Shown: positions 1 through 6,858 of the stretch, piece by piece | Layout: each line of letters begins with the position of its first letter | How positions within the stretch are numbered: the first letter of the stretch is position 1 | Source of the DNA: Gallionella sp. | Lineage (GTDB): Bacteria > Pseudomonadota > Gammaproteobacteria > Burkholderiales > Gallionellaceae | DNA: 7,737 nt | Assembly: GCA_004298605.1 (NCBI GenBank) | Contig: SCPW01000028.1 | Location: 1-7,737, forward strand | Reading direction: 5' to 3' | Program-made: the position numbers and the translations under genes | Notes under the pieces: model-generated | The model's database searches: none | What the model was told of the DNA's origin: nothing | The model's input: the letters and a program-made list of their open reading frames with translations, nothing else

Positions 1-40
1 AGCCTGGCAATTTAGCGATAGGCCGGATAACCGCAGTCCA

Positions 41-220
41 CTATTTAGTTTGCTGCATTTGATAAGGGGGCGCTTCTGTTTCCTCATCCTTTGGCACCCA
101 CACAAAAGCGTCAACCCAGTAGCCGCCATCCCCCTGAGTAGCACCGCATGGCTCAGGTATAAGCACACCATCAATTGTGTACATATCCCGAGCTTTGGTT
201 ATTACTGCACCTATGTTCAT
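41..220 (-). CDS. small hypothetical protein, 59 aa, divergent from the C-protein gene
   Basis: This is a minus-strand frame from the ATG at 220-218 to the TAG at 43-41. It is preceded by a good Shine-Dalgarno AAGGA (228-232 on the plus strand), 7 nt before the ATG. The 59-residue product begins MNIGAVITKARDMYTIDG and ends in a charged, polar tail (KDEETEAPPYQMQQTK). The middle holds a tryptophan-rich stretch, GYWVDAFVWVP, at about residues 33-43, which looks like a folded beta-type core. There is no signal peptide or membrane segment, and I do not recognise the family. Its start faces the C-protein gene across an 87-bp gap that holds the C-box operator, which is where the methyltransferase gene often sits in C-regulated restriction-modification systems. 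It could be a small gene inserted between the methyltransferase and C genes, or a cargo gene of a mobile element. The ribosome site and sensible composition favour a real gene over the overlapping plus-strand frame. Confidence 0.6.
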   Translation of the reverse strand: MNIGAVITKARDMYTIDGVLIPEPCGATQGDGGYWVDAFVWVPKDEETEAPPYQMQQTK

Positions 221-255
221 TTTGCGTTCCTTGCGTTAGACATAACCGTGATTAT

Positions 256-290
256 ATGTGACCGATCGTCTGTGGACCAATAAGTCACAT
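256..290. promoter_or_regulatory. C-box operator of a controller protein
   Basis: A 35-bp near-symmetrical element begins ATGTGAC (256-262) and ends GTCACAT (284-290), a perfect 7-bp inverted repeat centred on 273. Inside are two half-operators: GAC-N5-GTC at 260-270 and GAC-N6-GTC at 275-286. They are joined by TGTG, giving GTC-TGTG-GAC at the centre. C-box operators of C-regulated type II systems (AhdI, Esp1396I and PvuII types) share this layout, with two tandem palindromes around a conserved GTC-YGTG-GAC centre. One C dimer binds the distal box and activates; a second dimer at the proximal box represses. The assignment rests on pattern and on the C-type gene 18 bp downstream. Confidence 0.85.
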
Positions 291-308
291 CCTGCAATCA
301 TTAGCCCA
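273..308 (+). promoter_or_regulatory. promoter of the C-R unit, predicted leaderless start
   Basis: A -35-like TGGACC (273-278, 4 of 6 to TTGACA) lies 17 bp before a -10-like AATCAT (296-301, 4 of 6 to TATAAT). The -10 is preceded by an extended TGC (293-295). The predicted start, 7 nt after the -10, is position 308, the A of the C-gene ATG, and no ribosome binding site precedes that ATG. Leaderless C transcripts are known in this class of system. The -35 lies inside the proximal half of the C-box, so a second bound C dimer would block polymerase. The individual hexamers are weak, as expected for an activator-dependent promoter. Confidence 0.55.
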
Positions 309-520
309 TGAATATTCAGCATGTATTTGGCGCAAATGTCCGTCGATTTCGAGAGGCGAAAGGTTGGTCGCAAGATCAGTTATCTGAAATATCAGGCCTG
401 CACCGCACGTACATCAGCGGGATTGAACGTGGCGTGAGAAACCCCACCGTCAAAATCGTGCATGAAATTGCTGTAGCTCTTGAAATTAAAGTCGGCCAGC
501 TTTTTGAAGGCAGTGTCTGA
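308..520 (+). CDS. controller (C) protein, XRE-type helix-turn-helix regulator
   Basis: This 70-residue, all-helical DNA-binding protein is nearly a single HTH domain, the size typical of restriction-modification controller proteins (about 70-100 residues). Helix 1 is around residues 6-17 (VFGANVRRFREA). The HTH runs from about 21 to 42, with SQDQLSEISG as the positioning helix and HRTYISGIERG as the recognition helix. The HRTYIS-IERG-RNP pattern is characteristic of C proteins and close XRE relatives. Residues 49-67 form the dimerising C-terminal helices. The expected role is to bind the C-box just upstream, activating and then repressing its own transcription, and so delaying nuclease expression after the system enters a new cell. 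The 5' ATG starts at the predicted transcription start with no Shine-Dalgarno. The nuclease-like gene follows 108 bp downstream on the same strand. A general phage-type XRE repressor is the alternative, but the operator and neighbour argue for a C protein. Confidence 0.85.
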   Translation: MNIQHVFGANVRRFREAKGWSQDQLSEISGLHRTYISGIERGVRNPTVKIVHEIAVALEIKVGQLFEGSV

Positions 521-580
521 AATTGTTTTTCAATTACCCCCAACCTTTGCCTAATTGTTCGGAGAGCCATTCTAAACAAT
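521..580 (+). other. intercistronic segment with two small inverted repeats
   Basis: Directly after the C stop codon lies AATTG-TTTTT-CAATT (521-535), a perfect 5-bp AT-rich stem. Further on, ATTGTT (554-559) is repeated inverted as AACAAT (575-580). A weak promoter-like pair, TTGCCT (547-552) and TCTAAA (571-576) with an 18-bp spacer, overlaps the second repeat. The rest of the gap, to 628, shows nothing else and has no strong ribosome site before the nuclease ATG. These could attenuate or separately start nuclease expression, but the signals are weak and AT-rich DNA produces such matches by chance. Confidence 0.25.
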
Positions 581-628
581 GTTTCAACAGGCTAAGCACG
601 TTGATCTGACCGAAAGCAGATTAACGCG

Positions 629-1264
629 ATGATCTCTGAAGATGCCAAATGCAAAATTATCAATCTTTTTAACGACTTGATTGCTGGAATTTCAAATTCG
701 GCAAATGAGCTCACTTTAGACAGCATCTTTGCCAATAGCAAACCTCTTACCTTAGAATTATTCTCAAATAATGTAGACGAATATATTTACTTTATTGTGT
801 CTCAGCGTGTAACAAAATCTTTTTCGACACGTCTCGGTGGCGTTATTGAAAAAGTCAGCGCAATTCTTGTGGAATCACAAGGAGGGCAAATTGTTCCAGG
901 CAAGCCAAATCCATTTGACCTGAAATTTTTTCACCCTGATGGCAAGCAATACTGGATCGAAATAAAATCAATAAACGCTCAAAATAGCAGCAACCTTCAA
1001 ACAATAACCGAACGAAAAAAGTTAGCTGAAGCCCACGACTGCATATTTCATTTATGCATGTACAACGACGATAATTTGTGCGCAGAGGAATATAAACTAA
1101 ACGGCAGTCAGTTTTGGAAGCTGGTTGGTGGATATGAAAATGCAGGCAAAGATATGCTGGCAATGCTCAGGGGGCTTGCTGTCAAAGTCAGCATTCGAGA
1201 CATAATCAACAATAGAGTCAGGGAGCTTGTGCGAGAGTTCGATGCGCGGTTGAATATTCCTTAA
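629..1264 (+). CDS. probable type II restriction endonuclease, PD-(D/E)XK fold
   Basis: The 211-residue product is the size of small orthodox type II enzymes. It carries a clear PD-(D/E)XK-like active site: PFD at residues 95-97 (Asp97), then Glu111-Ile-Lys113 in the strand YWIEIKS, 13 residues after the Asp. Before it, VTKSFSTRLGGVIEKVSAIL (61-80) resembles the conserved helix that precedes the catalytic strands in several type II enzymes and may supply another acidic residue (Glu74). The C-terminal ~60 residues are charged and helical and could be the target-recognition and dimer part. The family reminds me weakly of TdeIII/MjaII-type enzymes, but I cannot assign specificity. An in-frame stop at 602 and no other starts make the ATG at 629 the only sensible start, although its ribosome site is poor. 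It follows the C gene on the same strand, consistent with C-controlled expression. Base composition is AT-rich compared with uvrA and rpoD, suggesting transfer. A solitary homing-type or repair nuclease is the alternative. Confidence 0.75.
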   Translation: MISEDAKCKIINLFNDLIAGISNSANELTLDSIFANSKPLTLELFSNNVDEYIYFIVSQRVTKSFSTRLGGVIEKVSAILVESQGGQIVPGKPNPFDLKFFHPDGKQYWIEIKSINAQNSSNLQTITERKKLAEAHDCIFHLCMYNDDNLCAEEYKLNGSQFWKLVGGYENAGKDMLAMLRGLAVKVSIRDIINNRVRELVREFDARLNIP

Positions 1265-1332
1265 ACCATCACACGTTGAGATTCATCAGCGATGTGCTGA
1301 AGAACTCGTTTGGCTCCATGGTAAGTTTGTAG

Positions 1333-1359
1333 GGCGCAATAAGCGAAGCGCATTGCGCC
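1333..1359. repeat. GC-rich palindrome between convergent genes, REP-like or bidirectional terminator
   Basis: GGCGCAAT (1333-1340) is repeated inverted as ATTGCGCC (1352-1359), with a further GCG/CGC pairing in the 11-nt loop (1343-1345 with 1349-1351). The hairpin is strong, but neither strand has a clear T-run after it, so it is not a standard intrinsic terminator. It lies in the 107-bp gap between the convergent ends of the nuclease gene and uvrA and could serve as a 3' stabiliser or stop for both. The sequence resembles a dispersed GGCGCAATAA...ATTGCGCC element that I recall from several proteobacterial genomes. The flanking 1265-1332 holds no gene I can support. Confidence 0.6.
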
Positions 1360-1371
1360 GTATGTTAACGA

Positions 1372-4203
1372 TTATCTACGATCCAGCACCGGCTTCAAAT
1401 ACCTCCCCGTCACACTATTCTTGTCCTCGGCGATGTCTTGCGGCGCACCTTCCGCGATGATGCGCCCGCCGCCTTCGCCGCCTTCCGGGCCGAGGTCGAT
1501 GACCCAGTCGGCGGTTTTGATCACGTCGAGGTTGTGTTCGATCACCACTACGGTGTTGCCCTGGTCGCGCAGTTTGTGGATCACTTTGAGCAGCAGCGCG
1601 ATGTCGTGGAAGTGCAGGCCGGTGGTCGGTTCGTCGAGGATGTACAGGGTGCGCCCGGTGTCGCGCTTGGATAGTTCCAGCGACAGCTTGACGCGCTGCG
1701 CCTCGCCGCCGGACAGCGTGGTGGCGGATTGCCCCAGCGTGATGTAACCGAGGCCGACATCGAGCAAGGTTTGCAGTTTGCGCGCGATGACTGGCACGGG
1801 TTTGAAAAATTCGTGCGCCTGCTCCACCGTCATCTGCAAAATCTGGTGGATGTTGTGGCCCTTGTATTGCACCTCCAGCGTTTCGCGGTTGTAGCGCTGG
1901 CTGTGGCACACATCGCACGGCACATATACGTCCGGCAGAAAGTGCATCTCGACTTTAATCATGCCGTCGCCCTGGCAGGATTCGCAGCGCCCGCCCTTGA
2001 CGTTGAACGAGAAACGCCCCGGCCCGTAGCCGCGCTCGCGCGCCGACGGCACACCGGCAAACAGTTCGCGGATCGGGGTGAACAGGCCGGTGTAGGTGGC
2101 GGGATTGGAGCGCGGCGTGCGGCCTATCGGGCTTTGATCGACGTTGACCACCTTGTCGAAAAATTCCAATCCGGTGATTTCAACATGCGGCGCGGGTTCG
2201 GTGTTGCTGCCGTATAGATGTTGCGCCACGGCGGGATACAGCGTGTCGTTAATCAGCGTGGATTTGCCGGAGCCGGACACGCCGGTGACGCATATCAGCA
2301 GCCCGACCGGCAGATCAAGCGTGATGCCTTTCAGATTGTTGCCGCTGGCGCCGACGATGTGCAGCATCCGCTCGGGGTCGGGCGCCCGGCATTTTTGCGG
2401 CATGGCGATGCTGCGCTTGCCGTTCAAGTAATCGCCGGTGAGCGAATGCTCGCTCTGGCAGATTTCTTCCGGCGTACCTTGCGCGACAACCTGCCCGCCA
2501 TGCTCGCCCGCGCCCGGCCCCATGTCCACCACGTAATCGGCGTGGCGGATCGCGTCTTCGTCGTGTTCCACCACGATCACGCTGTTGCCCATGTCGCGCA
2601 ACTTCATCAGCGTCTGGAGCAAGCGGTCGTTGTCGCGCTGGTGCAGGCCGATGGACGGCTCGTCCAGCACATACATCACGCCGGTCAGGCCGGAGCCGAT
2701 CTGCGAGGCCAGCCGGATGCGCTGCGCTTCGCCGCCGGACAGCGTTTCGGCGGAGCGTTCCAGCGACAAATAATCCAGCCCGACGTTATTCAAAAAGGTC
2801 AGGCGGCTGGCAATTTCCAGCACAATTTTTTCCGCGATGGCCTGCTTGTGGCCTTGCAGCGTCAGGCCTTGAAAGAAAGTTAGCGCCTGCTTCAGAGGCA
2901 GCGCGCTGATCTCGTACAGATTCTTTTCCGCGACGCGCACATGGCGCGCCTCCAGGCGCAGGCGCGTACCCTTGCATTCCGGGCAAGCGCAACTGTTCAG
3001 ATATTTCGCCAGCTCTTCGCGCACGGTAGGTGAGTCGGTTTCCCGGTAACGGCGCTCCAGATTGTTGACAATGCCCTCGAACGCGTGTTCGCGCAACGTC
3101 GGCTTGCCGCGCTCGTTCATGTACTGAAAAGCGATCTTTTCCTTGCCGCTGCCGTATAGCACCACTTGCTGAATTTTATCCGGCAGGCTTTCGAACGATT
3201 GCTCCAGATCGAAGCCATAATGTTTCGCGAGGCCGGAAAGCAGTTGGTGATAAAACTGGTTGCGCCGATCCCAGCCCTTGATCGCGCCGGAGCTCAGGCT
3301 GAGCGTCGGAAACGCCACGATGCGCTTCGGGTCAAAAAAGCTGATATTGCCCAGCCCGTCGCACTTCGGGCACGCGCCCATCGGATTGTTGAACGAGAAC
3401 AAACGCGGCTCCAGTTCCGGCAGCGAGTAGTTGCAGATCGGGCAGGCGAATTTCGCCGAGAACAGGTGCTCCTTGCCGCTATCCATTTCCACCGCGACCG
3501 CGCGCCCGTCGGCGTGGCGCAACGCCGTCTCGAACGATTCCGCCAGGCGCTGCTTGGCTTCCGCATTCGCCTTCAGCCTGTCCACCACGATTTCCACCGT
3601 ATGCTTCTTGGTTTTCTGCAAGGCCGGTAGCGCGTCGATTTCATGCACCGTGCCGTTGATGCGCAAGCGCGTAAAACCCTGCGCGCGCAGCTCGTCGAAC
3701 AAATCCAGTTGCTCGCCTTTGCGCTCCACCACCAGCGGCGACAGGATCATGATCTTCGTGCCTTCCGGCAGTTGCAGCACGTGATCGACCATTTGCCCCA
3801 CCGACTGCGCCTGCAACACCAGATCGTGCTGCGGGCAATACGGGTCACCCGCGCGCGCGAACAGCAGGCGCAAGTAATCGTGTATCTCGGTGACCGTTCC
3901 GACCGTGGAGCGCGGGTTGTGCGACGTGGCCTTTTGTTCGATAGCGATGGCCGGCGACAGCCCCTCGATCAAATCCACATCCGGCTTTTCCATCAACTGC
4001 AAAAACTGCCGCGCGTAGGCCGACAACGACTCCACATAACGCCGCTGCCCCTCGGCATACAGGGTATCGAAGGCGAGCGAGGACTTGCCCGATCCGGACA
4101 AACCGGTGATGACCACCAGCTTGTGGCGCGGCAAATCGAGGTTGATGTTTTTCAGGTTATGCGTGCGTGCGCCGCGAATTCGTATCTGTTCCATGCAAGC
4201 CAT
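1372..4203 (-). CDS. uvrA: excinuclease ABC subunit A (UvrA)
   Basis: This is the damage-recognition ATPase of nucleotide excision repair. As a dimer it scans DNA with UvrB and loads UvrB at lesions for UvrC incision. The 943 residues match the usual ~940 and align with E. coli UvrA from end to end. Visible landmarks are the first Walker A GLSGSGKS (34-41) and the UvrB-binding region (about 120-250). Zinc-site cysteines follow: CPIC (254-257) with CPKC (278-281), and CPEC (407-410) in the CxxCxGTR context. Next come the first ABC signature [12 protein letters not shown] (488-499) with [10 protein letters not shown] (513-522), and the second Walker [10 protein letters not shown] (641-649). CESC (740-743) and CDVC (763-766) form the third zinc module, and the second signature is [11 protein letters not shown] (830-840) with LDEPTTGLH (856-864). 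The ATG at 4194-4192 (residue 4) is a likely alternative start: GGA sits 11 nt before it but only 2 nt before the first ATG, and it gives the E. coli-like N-terminus [14 protein letters not shown]. The gene appears intact. Its 5' side abuts an integrase remnant, so its upstream region may be rearranged. I see no SOS box there. Confidence 0.98.
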   Translation of the reverse strand: MACMEQIRIRGARTHNLKNINLDLPRHKLVVITGLSGSGKSSLAFDTLYAEGQRRYVESLSAYARQFLQLMEKPDVDLIEGLSPAIAIEQKATSHNPRSTVGTVTEIHDYLRLLFARAGDPYCPQHDLVLQAQSVGQMVDHVLQLPEGTKIMILSPLVVERKGEQLDLFDELRAQGFTRLRINGTVHEIDALPALQKTKKHTVEIVVDRLKANAEAKQRLAESFETALRHADGRAVAVEMDSGKEHLFSAKFACPICNYSLPELEPRLFSFNNPMGACPKCDGLGNISFFDPKRIVAFPTLSLSSGAIKGWDRRNQFYHQLLSGLAKHYGFDLEQSFESLPDKIQQVVLYGSGKEKIAFQYMNERGKPTLREHAFEGIVNNLERRYRETDSPTVREELAKYLNSCACPECKGTRLRLEARHVRVAEKNLYEISALPLKQALTFFQGLTLQGHKQAIAEKIVLEIASRLTFLNNVGLDYLSLERSAETLSGGEAQRIRLASQIGSGLTGVMYVLDEPSIGLHQRDNDRLLQTLMKLRDMGNSVIVVEHDEDAIRHADYVVDMGPGAGEHGGQVVAQGTPEEICQSEHSLTGDYLNGKRSIAMPQKCRAPDPERMLHIVGASGNNLKGITLDLPVGLLICVTGVSGSGKSTLINDTLYPAVAQHLYGSNTEPAPHVEITGLEFFDKVVNVDQSPIGRTPRSNPATYTGLFTPIRELFAGVPSARERGYGPGRFSFNVKGGRCESCQGDGMIKVEMHFLPDVYVPCDVCHSQRYNRETLEVQYKGHNIHQILQMTVEQAHEFFKPVPVIARKLQTLLDVGLGYITLGQSATTLSGGEAQRVKLSLELSKRDTGRTLYILDEPTTGLHFHDIALLLKVIHKLRDQGNTVVVIEHNLDVIKTADWVIDLGPEGGEGGGRIIAEGAPQDIAEDKNSVTGRYLKPVLDRR

Positions 4204-4224
4204 ATTCCGAAAAAACGACCTGAC

Positions 4225-4253
4225 AGTTTACGCGAATTTTTTTTAAGCATCGA
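4225..4253 (-). promoter_or_regulatory. weak candidate uvrA promoter
   Basis: On the minus strand, TAAACT (4230-4225, 4 of 6 to TATAAT) lies 17 bp after TCGATG (4253-4248, 3 of 6 to TTGACA). The spacer contains a run of eight A. The predicted start is near 4218, giving a 5' leader of only about 15-25 nt. The site lies inside the integrase remnant or at its junction. It is the best match between the uvrA start and the integrase catalytic region, but it is weak and may not be the real promoter. Confidence 0.25.
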
Positions 4254-4762
4254 TCAGATCAAAACGTTGCTCAATTCTTTAAGCGGTGAAACGCTGTTGA
4301 TTGCCCAAGTATGCTTAGCCACAGGTGCGAGATGGATTGAAGCAGAAGGATTGCGCGTGTCACAAGTCAGGAACGGCCAGCTACATTTCAGCGGTACGAA
4401 ATCAGGAAAAAAATCGTTCTGTGCCGGTGGATGATGCGCTGATCGCTACACTGGATGCACACCTTGCAAAACGATATGGAGGCAACAAGGCACTCGCTGA
4501 ACGATTTTTTCAATATGGATATGGCGCATTCAGGGAAGCGGTGGATAAATCCAACTTGACGCTTCCAAAAGGCCAGCTCACACATGTGCTACGGCACACC
4601 TTCGCCAGCCACTTCATGATGAAAGGTGGAAATATTCTGGCGCTGCAAAAAATCCTCGGCCACGCCAACCTGACCATGACGATGCGCTATGCACACCTGG
4701 CACCAGAACATTTGCAAGAGGCAAAAACTCTCAATCCTCTTGCGCGGTTGACAATTCGTTGA
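4231..4762 (+). pseudogene. P2-like phage tyrosine integrase, truncated and frameshifted
   Basis: Only the catalytic domain of a tyrosine recombinase remains. It starts near [12 protein letters not shown], which matches the segment just before the catalytic core of phage P2-type integrases. The first part, to about 4415, is in one frame and contains the catalytic Arg (CLATGARW) and Lys (GTKSGK). The rest is one frame further on and contains His-x-x-Arg (HVLRHTFASHF), the second His (LGHANLTM) and the nucleophile Tyr (MRYAHLAPEHLQ). The break is in a run of seven A (4407-4413). With six A the protein would read TKSGKNRSVPVDD, exactly the family pattern. The arm-binding and core-binding domains (about 160 residues) are absent because uvrA begins immediately upstream. 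The gene ends with TGA at 4760-4762, facing the 3' end of the tRNA 47 bp away. It looks like a relic of an element integrated at that tRNA. The 5' boundary is approximate; the single-base shift could also be a sequencing error, but the truncation could not. Confidence 0.88.
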
Positions 4763-4768
4763 CAGTGT

Positions 4769-4803
4769 AAAAAATAAAGGGGCTACGCAATGCGTAACCC
4801 CTT
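4769..4803 (-). terminator. intrinsic terminator of the rpoD-tRNA transcript
   Basis: On the minus strand a hairpin pairs AAGGGG (4803-4798) with CCCCTT (4782-4777). After one mismatch an inner TACGC/GCGTA stem (4796-4792 with 4788-4784) closes a 3-nt loop. A tail of TTTATTTTTT (4778-4769) follows. It lies 7 nt beyond the tRNA CCA end, right for ending the tRNA and rpoD transcript. In the plus direction the tail is poorer, so any effect on the integrase side would be weaker. Confidence 0.85.
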
Positions 4804-4809
4804 GATTAT

Positions 4810-4886
4810 TGGTGGGTCGTGAAGGACTTGAACCTTCGACCAAAGGATTATGAGTCCTCTGCTCTAACCAACTGAGCTAACGACCC
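4810..4886 (-). tRNA. tRNA with CAU anticodon, probably tRNA-Ile2 (lysidine type)
   Basis: The 77-nt gene folds into a full cloverleaf. The acceptor is GGGTCGT with ACGACCC, the D stem GCTC/GAGC, the anticodon stem GAGGA/TCCTT (one G-U), and the T stem GAAGG/CCTTC with loop TTCAAGT. The discriminator is A and the CCA is encoded. The anticodon CAT is at 4852-4850. CAU occurs in initiator Met, elongator Met and the minor Ile2. The body (TTAGCTCAG, GACTCATAATC, TTGGTCG, GGTTCAAGTCC) resembles bacterial Ile2 more than elongator Met, and it lacks initiator features. In Ile2 the C34 is converted to lysidine by TilS so that AUA is read as isoleucine. The gene begins 8 nt after the rpoD stop codon, so it is probably transcribed with rpoD and released by RNase P. 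Its 3' end faces the integrase relic and may contain the element's attachment core. Confidence 0.95.
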
Positions 4887-4894
4887 GTAAATGA

Positions 4895-6826
4895 TCAGCC
4901 CTCGCTGTCGAGAAAACTCTTCAGCCTTTCGGAACGCGATGGGTGGCGGAGTTTGCGCAGCGCCTTGGCTTCGATCTGGCGGATGCGTTCGCGGGTGACA
5001 TCGAATTGTTTGCCGACTTCTTCCAAGGTGTGGTCGGTATTCATTTCGATGCCGAAGCGCATCCGCAGCACCTTGGCTTCGCGTTGTGTCAGGCTATCCA
5101 GAATGTCCGCCGTCGCGCCGCGCAGGCTTTCATACACCGCCGCGTCGATCGGCACGGTGGTGCTCGAGTCCTCGATGAAATCGCCCAAGTGCGAATCGTC
5201 GTCGTCGCCCACCGGTGTTTCCATGGAGATCGGTTCTTTGGCGATTTTCAGGATTTTGTGGATTTTGTCTTCCGGCATTTCCATTTTGATTGCCAGCGTC
5301 GCGACATCCGGTTCCAGGCCGGTTTCCTGCATGATCTGCCGCGAGATGCGGTTCATCTTGTTGATGGTTTCGATCATATGCACCGGGATGCGGATGGTGC
5401 GCGCCTGGTCGGCGATCGAGCGGGTGATCGCCTGGCGGATCCACCAGGTCGCATAGGTGGAAAATTTATATCCGCGGCGGTATTCAAATTTGTCCACGGC
5501 TTTCATCAGGCCGATGTTGCCTTCCTGGATCAGGTCGAGAAATTGCAGGCCACGGTTGGTGTATTTCTTGGCAATCGAAATGACCAGGCGCAGGTTGGCC
5601 TCGATCATGTCGCGCTTGGCGCGGCGCGCCTTGGCTTCGCCGTTGGTCATCTGCTTGTTGATTTCTTTCAGATCCTTGATCGGGATGCCGACGCGCCGTT
5701 CCAGGTCAAGCAGGTGTTGCTGCTGTTCGATGATGGCGTGCTGGTAGCGCTCCAGCATTTCGCCATACGGTTTTTTTGCTTTGAGTTCCTGCTCGACCCA
5801 TTGCAGGTTGTCTTCATTGCCCGGGAAAGTCTTGATGAAATGCGGGCGTGGCATCTTGGCCTTGTTCACGCACATATCCTGGATGCTGCGCTCGCTGCGG
5901 CGCACTTCTTCCACCAGGCCGCGCATGGTGTCGCACAGCGCGTCCACCTGCTTCGCGGAGAAGCGGAAGCTCATCAGTTCGTCCGAGATGCCCGACTGGA
6001 ATTTGTCGTACTGCTTGCTGCGATAGCCATGTTTTTCGTAAGCCTTGCCCATTTTGGTGAACAAGTCGGCGATCACGGCAAAACGTGCCAGCGCGTCGGC
6101 CTTCAACTGCGCCAGGTTGGCGGCGGCGGCGGCGGCAACGGCCGCTTCGTCTTCCTCTTCATCGCCGACATCCGCGCCGCCTTCTTCCTCTTCGTCTTCT
6201 TCGCTCTCTTCGGCGCCGATGACGGCTTCGTCCTCGGTGTCCACGAAGCCATCGATCAATTCGTCGATGCGCATCTGGTCGCTTTCGATTTTCGCGGCCA
6301 ATGCCAGTATCTCGGCAATCGTCGCCGGGCACGCGGAGATTGCCTGAATCATGTGCTTCAGGCCTTCTTCGATACGCTTGGCGATTTCGATTTCTTTTTC
6401 GCGGGTGAGCAACTCGACCGTACCCATTTCGCGCATATACATGCGCACCGGGTCGGTCGTGCGGCCGAATTCGGAGTCCACCGTGGACAGGGCGGCTTCG
6501 GCTTCTGCGGCGGCATCTTCGTCGGCCGCCACAGGCGCGGTATCCGTCATAATAAGGGTTTCGGCGTCAGGGGCAACGTCGCAAACCTTGATACCCATGT
6601 CGTTAATCATGCTCGCCACGCCTTCGATCTGCTCGACTTCGAGCATATCCGGCAAATGGTCGTTGATTTCCGCATAGGTCAGATAGCCGCGCTCCTTGCC
6701 CAACACGATCAAGGCCTTCAGGCGCGTGCGGCGCGCTTCGATGTCCTGTTGCTGGTCGACCGGCAGTTGCTCAACCGGTGCGACTTGCTTCTTGTCCTGT
6801 TTTTTGCTGTCTTTAGGCTTTGCCAT
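4895..6826 (-). CDS. rpoD: RNA polymerase housekeeping sigma factor (sigma-70, RpoD)
   Basis: This is the primary sigma factor, which directs RNA polymerase to -10/-35 promoters. Its 643 residues are slightly more than E. coli's 613. After a lysine-rich N-terminus, region 1.1 spans about 20-95 and region 1.2 about 118-150 ([20 protein letters not shown]). A long non-conserved region (about 150-400) carries an acidic stretch (206-228) followed by an alanine run (228-236). Region 2 is nearly invariant: [20 protein letters not shown] (411-430), [20 protein letters not shown] (431-450), and [19 protein letters not shown] (453-471), which holds the -10 melting and recognition residues. Region 3 follows (about 485-560). 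Region 4.2 has the -35-binding helix-turn-helix [20 protein letters not shown] (601-620), and the protein ends SFLDSEG. The start ATG has GGGA about 9 nt upstream. The gene follows dnaG on the same strand, with its own promoter between, and a tRNA is attached at its 3' end. Confidence 0.98.
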   Translation of the reverse strand: MAKPKDSKKQDKKQVAPVEQLPVDQQQDIEARRTRLKALIVLGKERGYLTYAEINDHLPDMLEVEQIEGVASMINDMGIKVCDVAPDAETLIMTDTAPVAADEDAAAEAEAALSTVDSEFGRTTDPVRMYMREMGTVELLTREKEIEIAKRIEEGLKHMIQAISACPATIAEILALAAKIESDQMRIDELIDGFVDTEDEAVIGAEESEEDEEEEGGADVGDEEEDEAAVAAAAAANLAQLKADALARFAVIADLFTKMGKAYEKHGYRSKQYDKFQSGISDELMSFRFSAKQVDALCDTMRGLVEEVRRSERSIQDMCVNKAKMPRPHFIKTFPGNEDNLQWVEQELKAKKPYGEMLERYQHAIIEQQQHLLDLERRVGIPIKDLKEINKQMTNGEAKARRAKRDMIEANLRLVISIAKKYTNRGLQFLDLIQEGNIGLMKAVDKFEYRRGYKFSTYATWWIRQAITRSIADQARTIRIPVHMIETINKMNRISRQIMQETGLEPDVATLAIKMEMPEDKIHKILKIAKEPISMETPVGDDDDSHLGDFIEDSSTTVPIDAAVYESLRGATADILDSLTQREAKVLRMRFGIEMNTDHTLEEVGKQFDVTRERIRQIEAKALRKLRHPSRSERLKSFLDSEG

Positions 6827-6858
6827 ATTCAGATTCCCAATTACGCCAATTGCGGTTG

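Noticed and set aside
233..241. GCGTTAGAC resembling an integron attC core near the small gene
   Set aside because: There is no matching second core or paired inner boxes at a suitable distance. A 7-base core occurs often by chance.
50..283. Plus-strand frame of 77 codons at the left end
   Set aside because: It has no ribosome site and overlaps the minus-strand 59-codon gene and the C-box. The composition reads as an antisense shadow.
1275..1332. Possible 3' scrap of a gene in the gap between the nuclease gene and uvrA
   Set aside because: Short open frames exist, but none gives a recognisable protein, so no call was made.
4204..4260. SOS (LexA) box upstream of uvrA, hinted by CTGTCAGG
   Set aside because: CTGT is present, but the partner half-site CAG at the correct distance is not.
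4407..4413. Programmed frameshift in the integrase
   Set aside because: The gene lacks its N-terminal half, and the run is only seven A with no visible stimulatory structure. A mutation or sequencing error is simpler.
4325..4762. Independent 145-codon recombinase gene starting at 4325
   Set aside because: The first ~30 codons are the integrase coding region read out of frame. Homology in this frame begins only after the A7 run, so it is the 3' part of the frameshifted relic.
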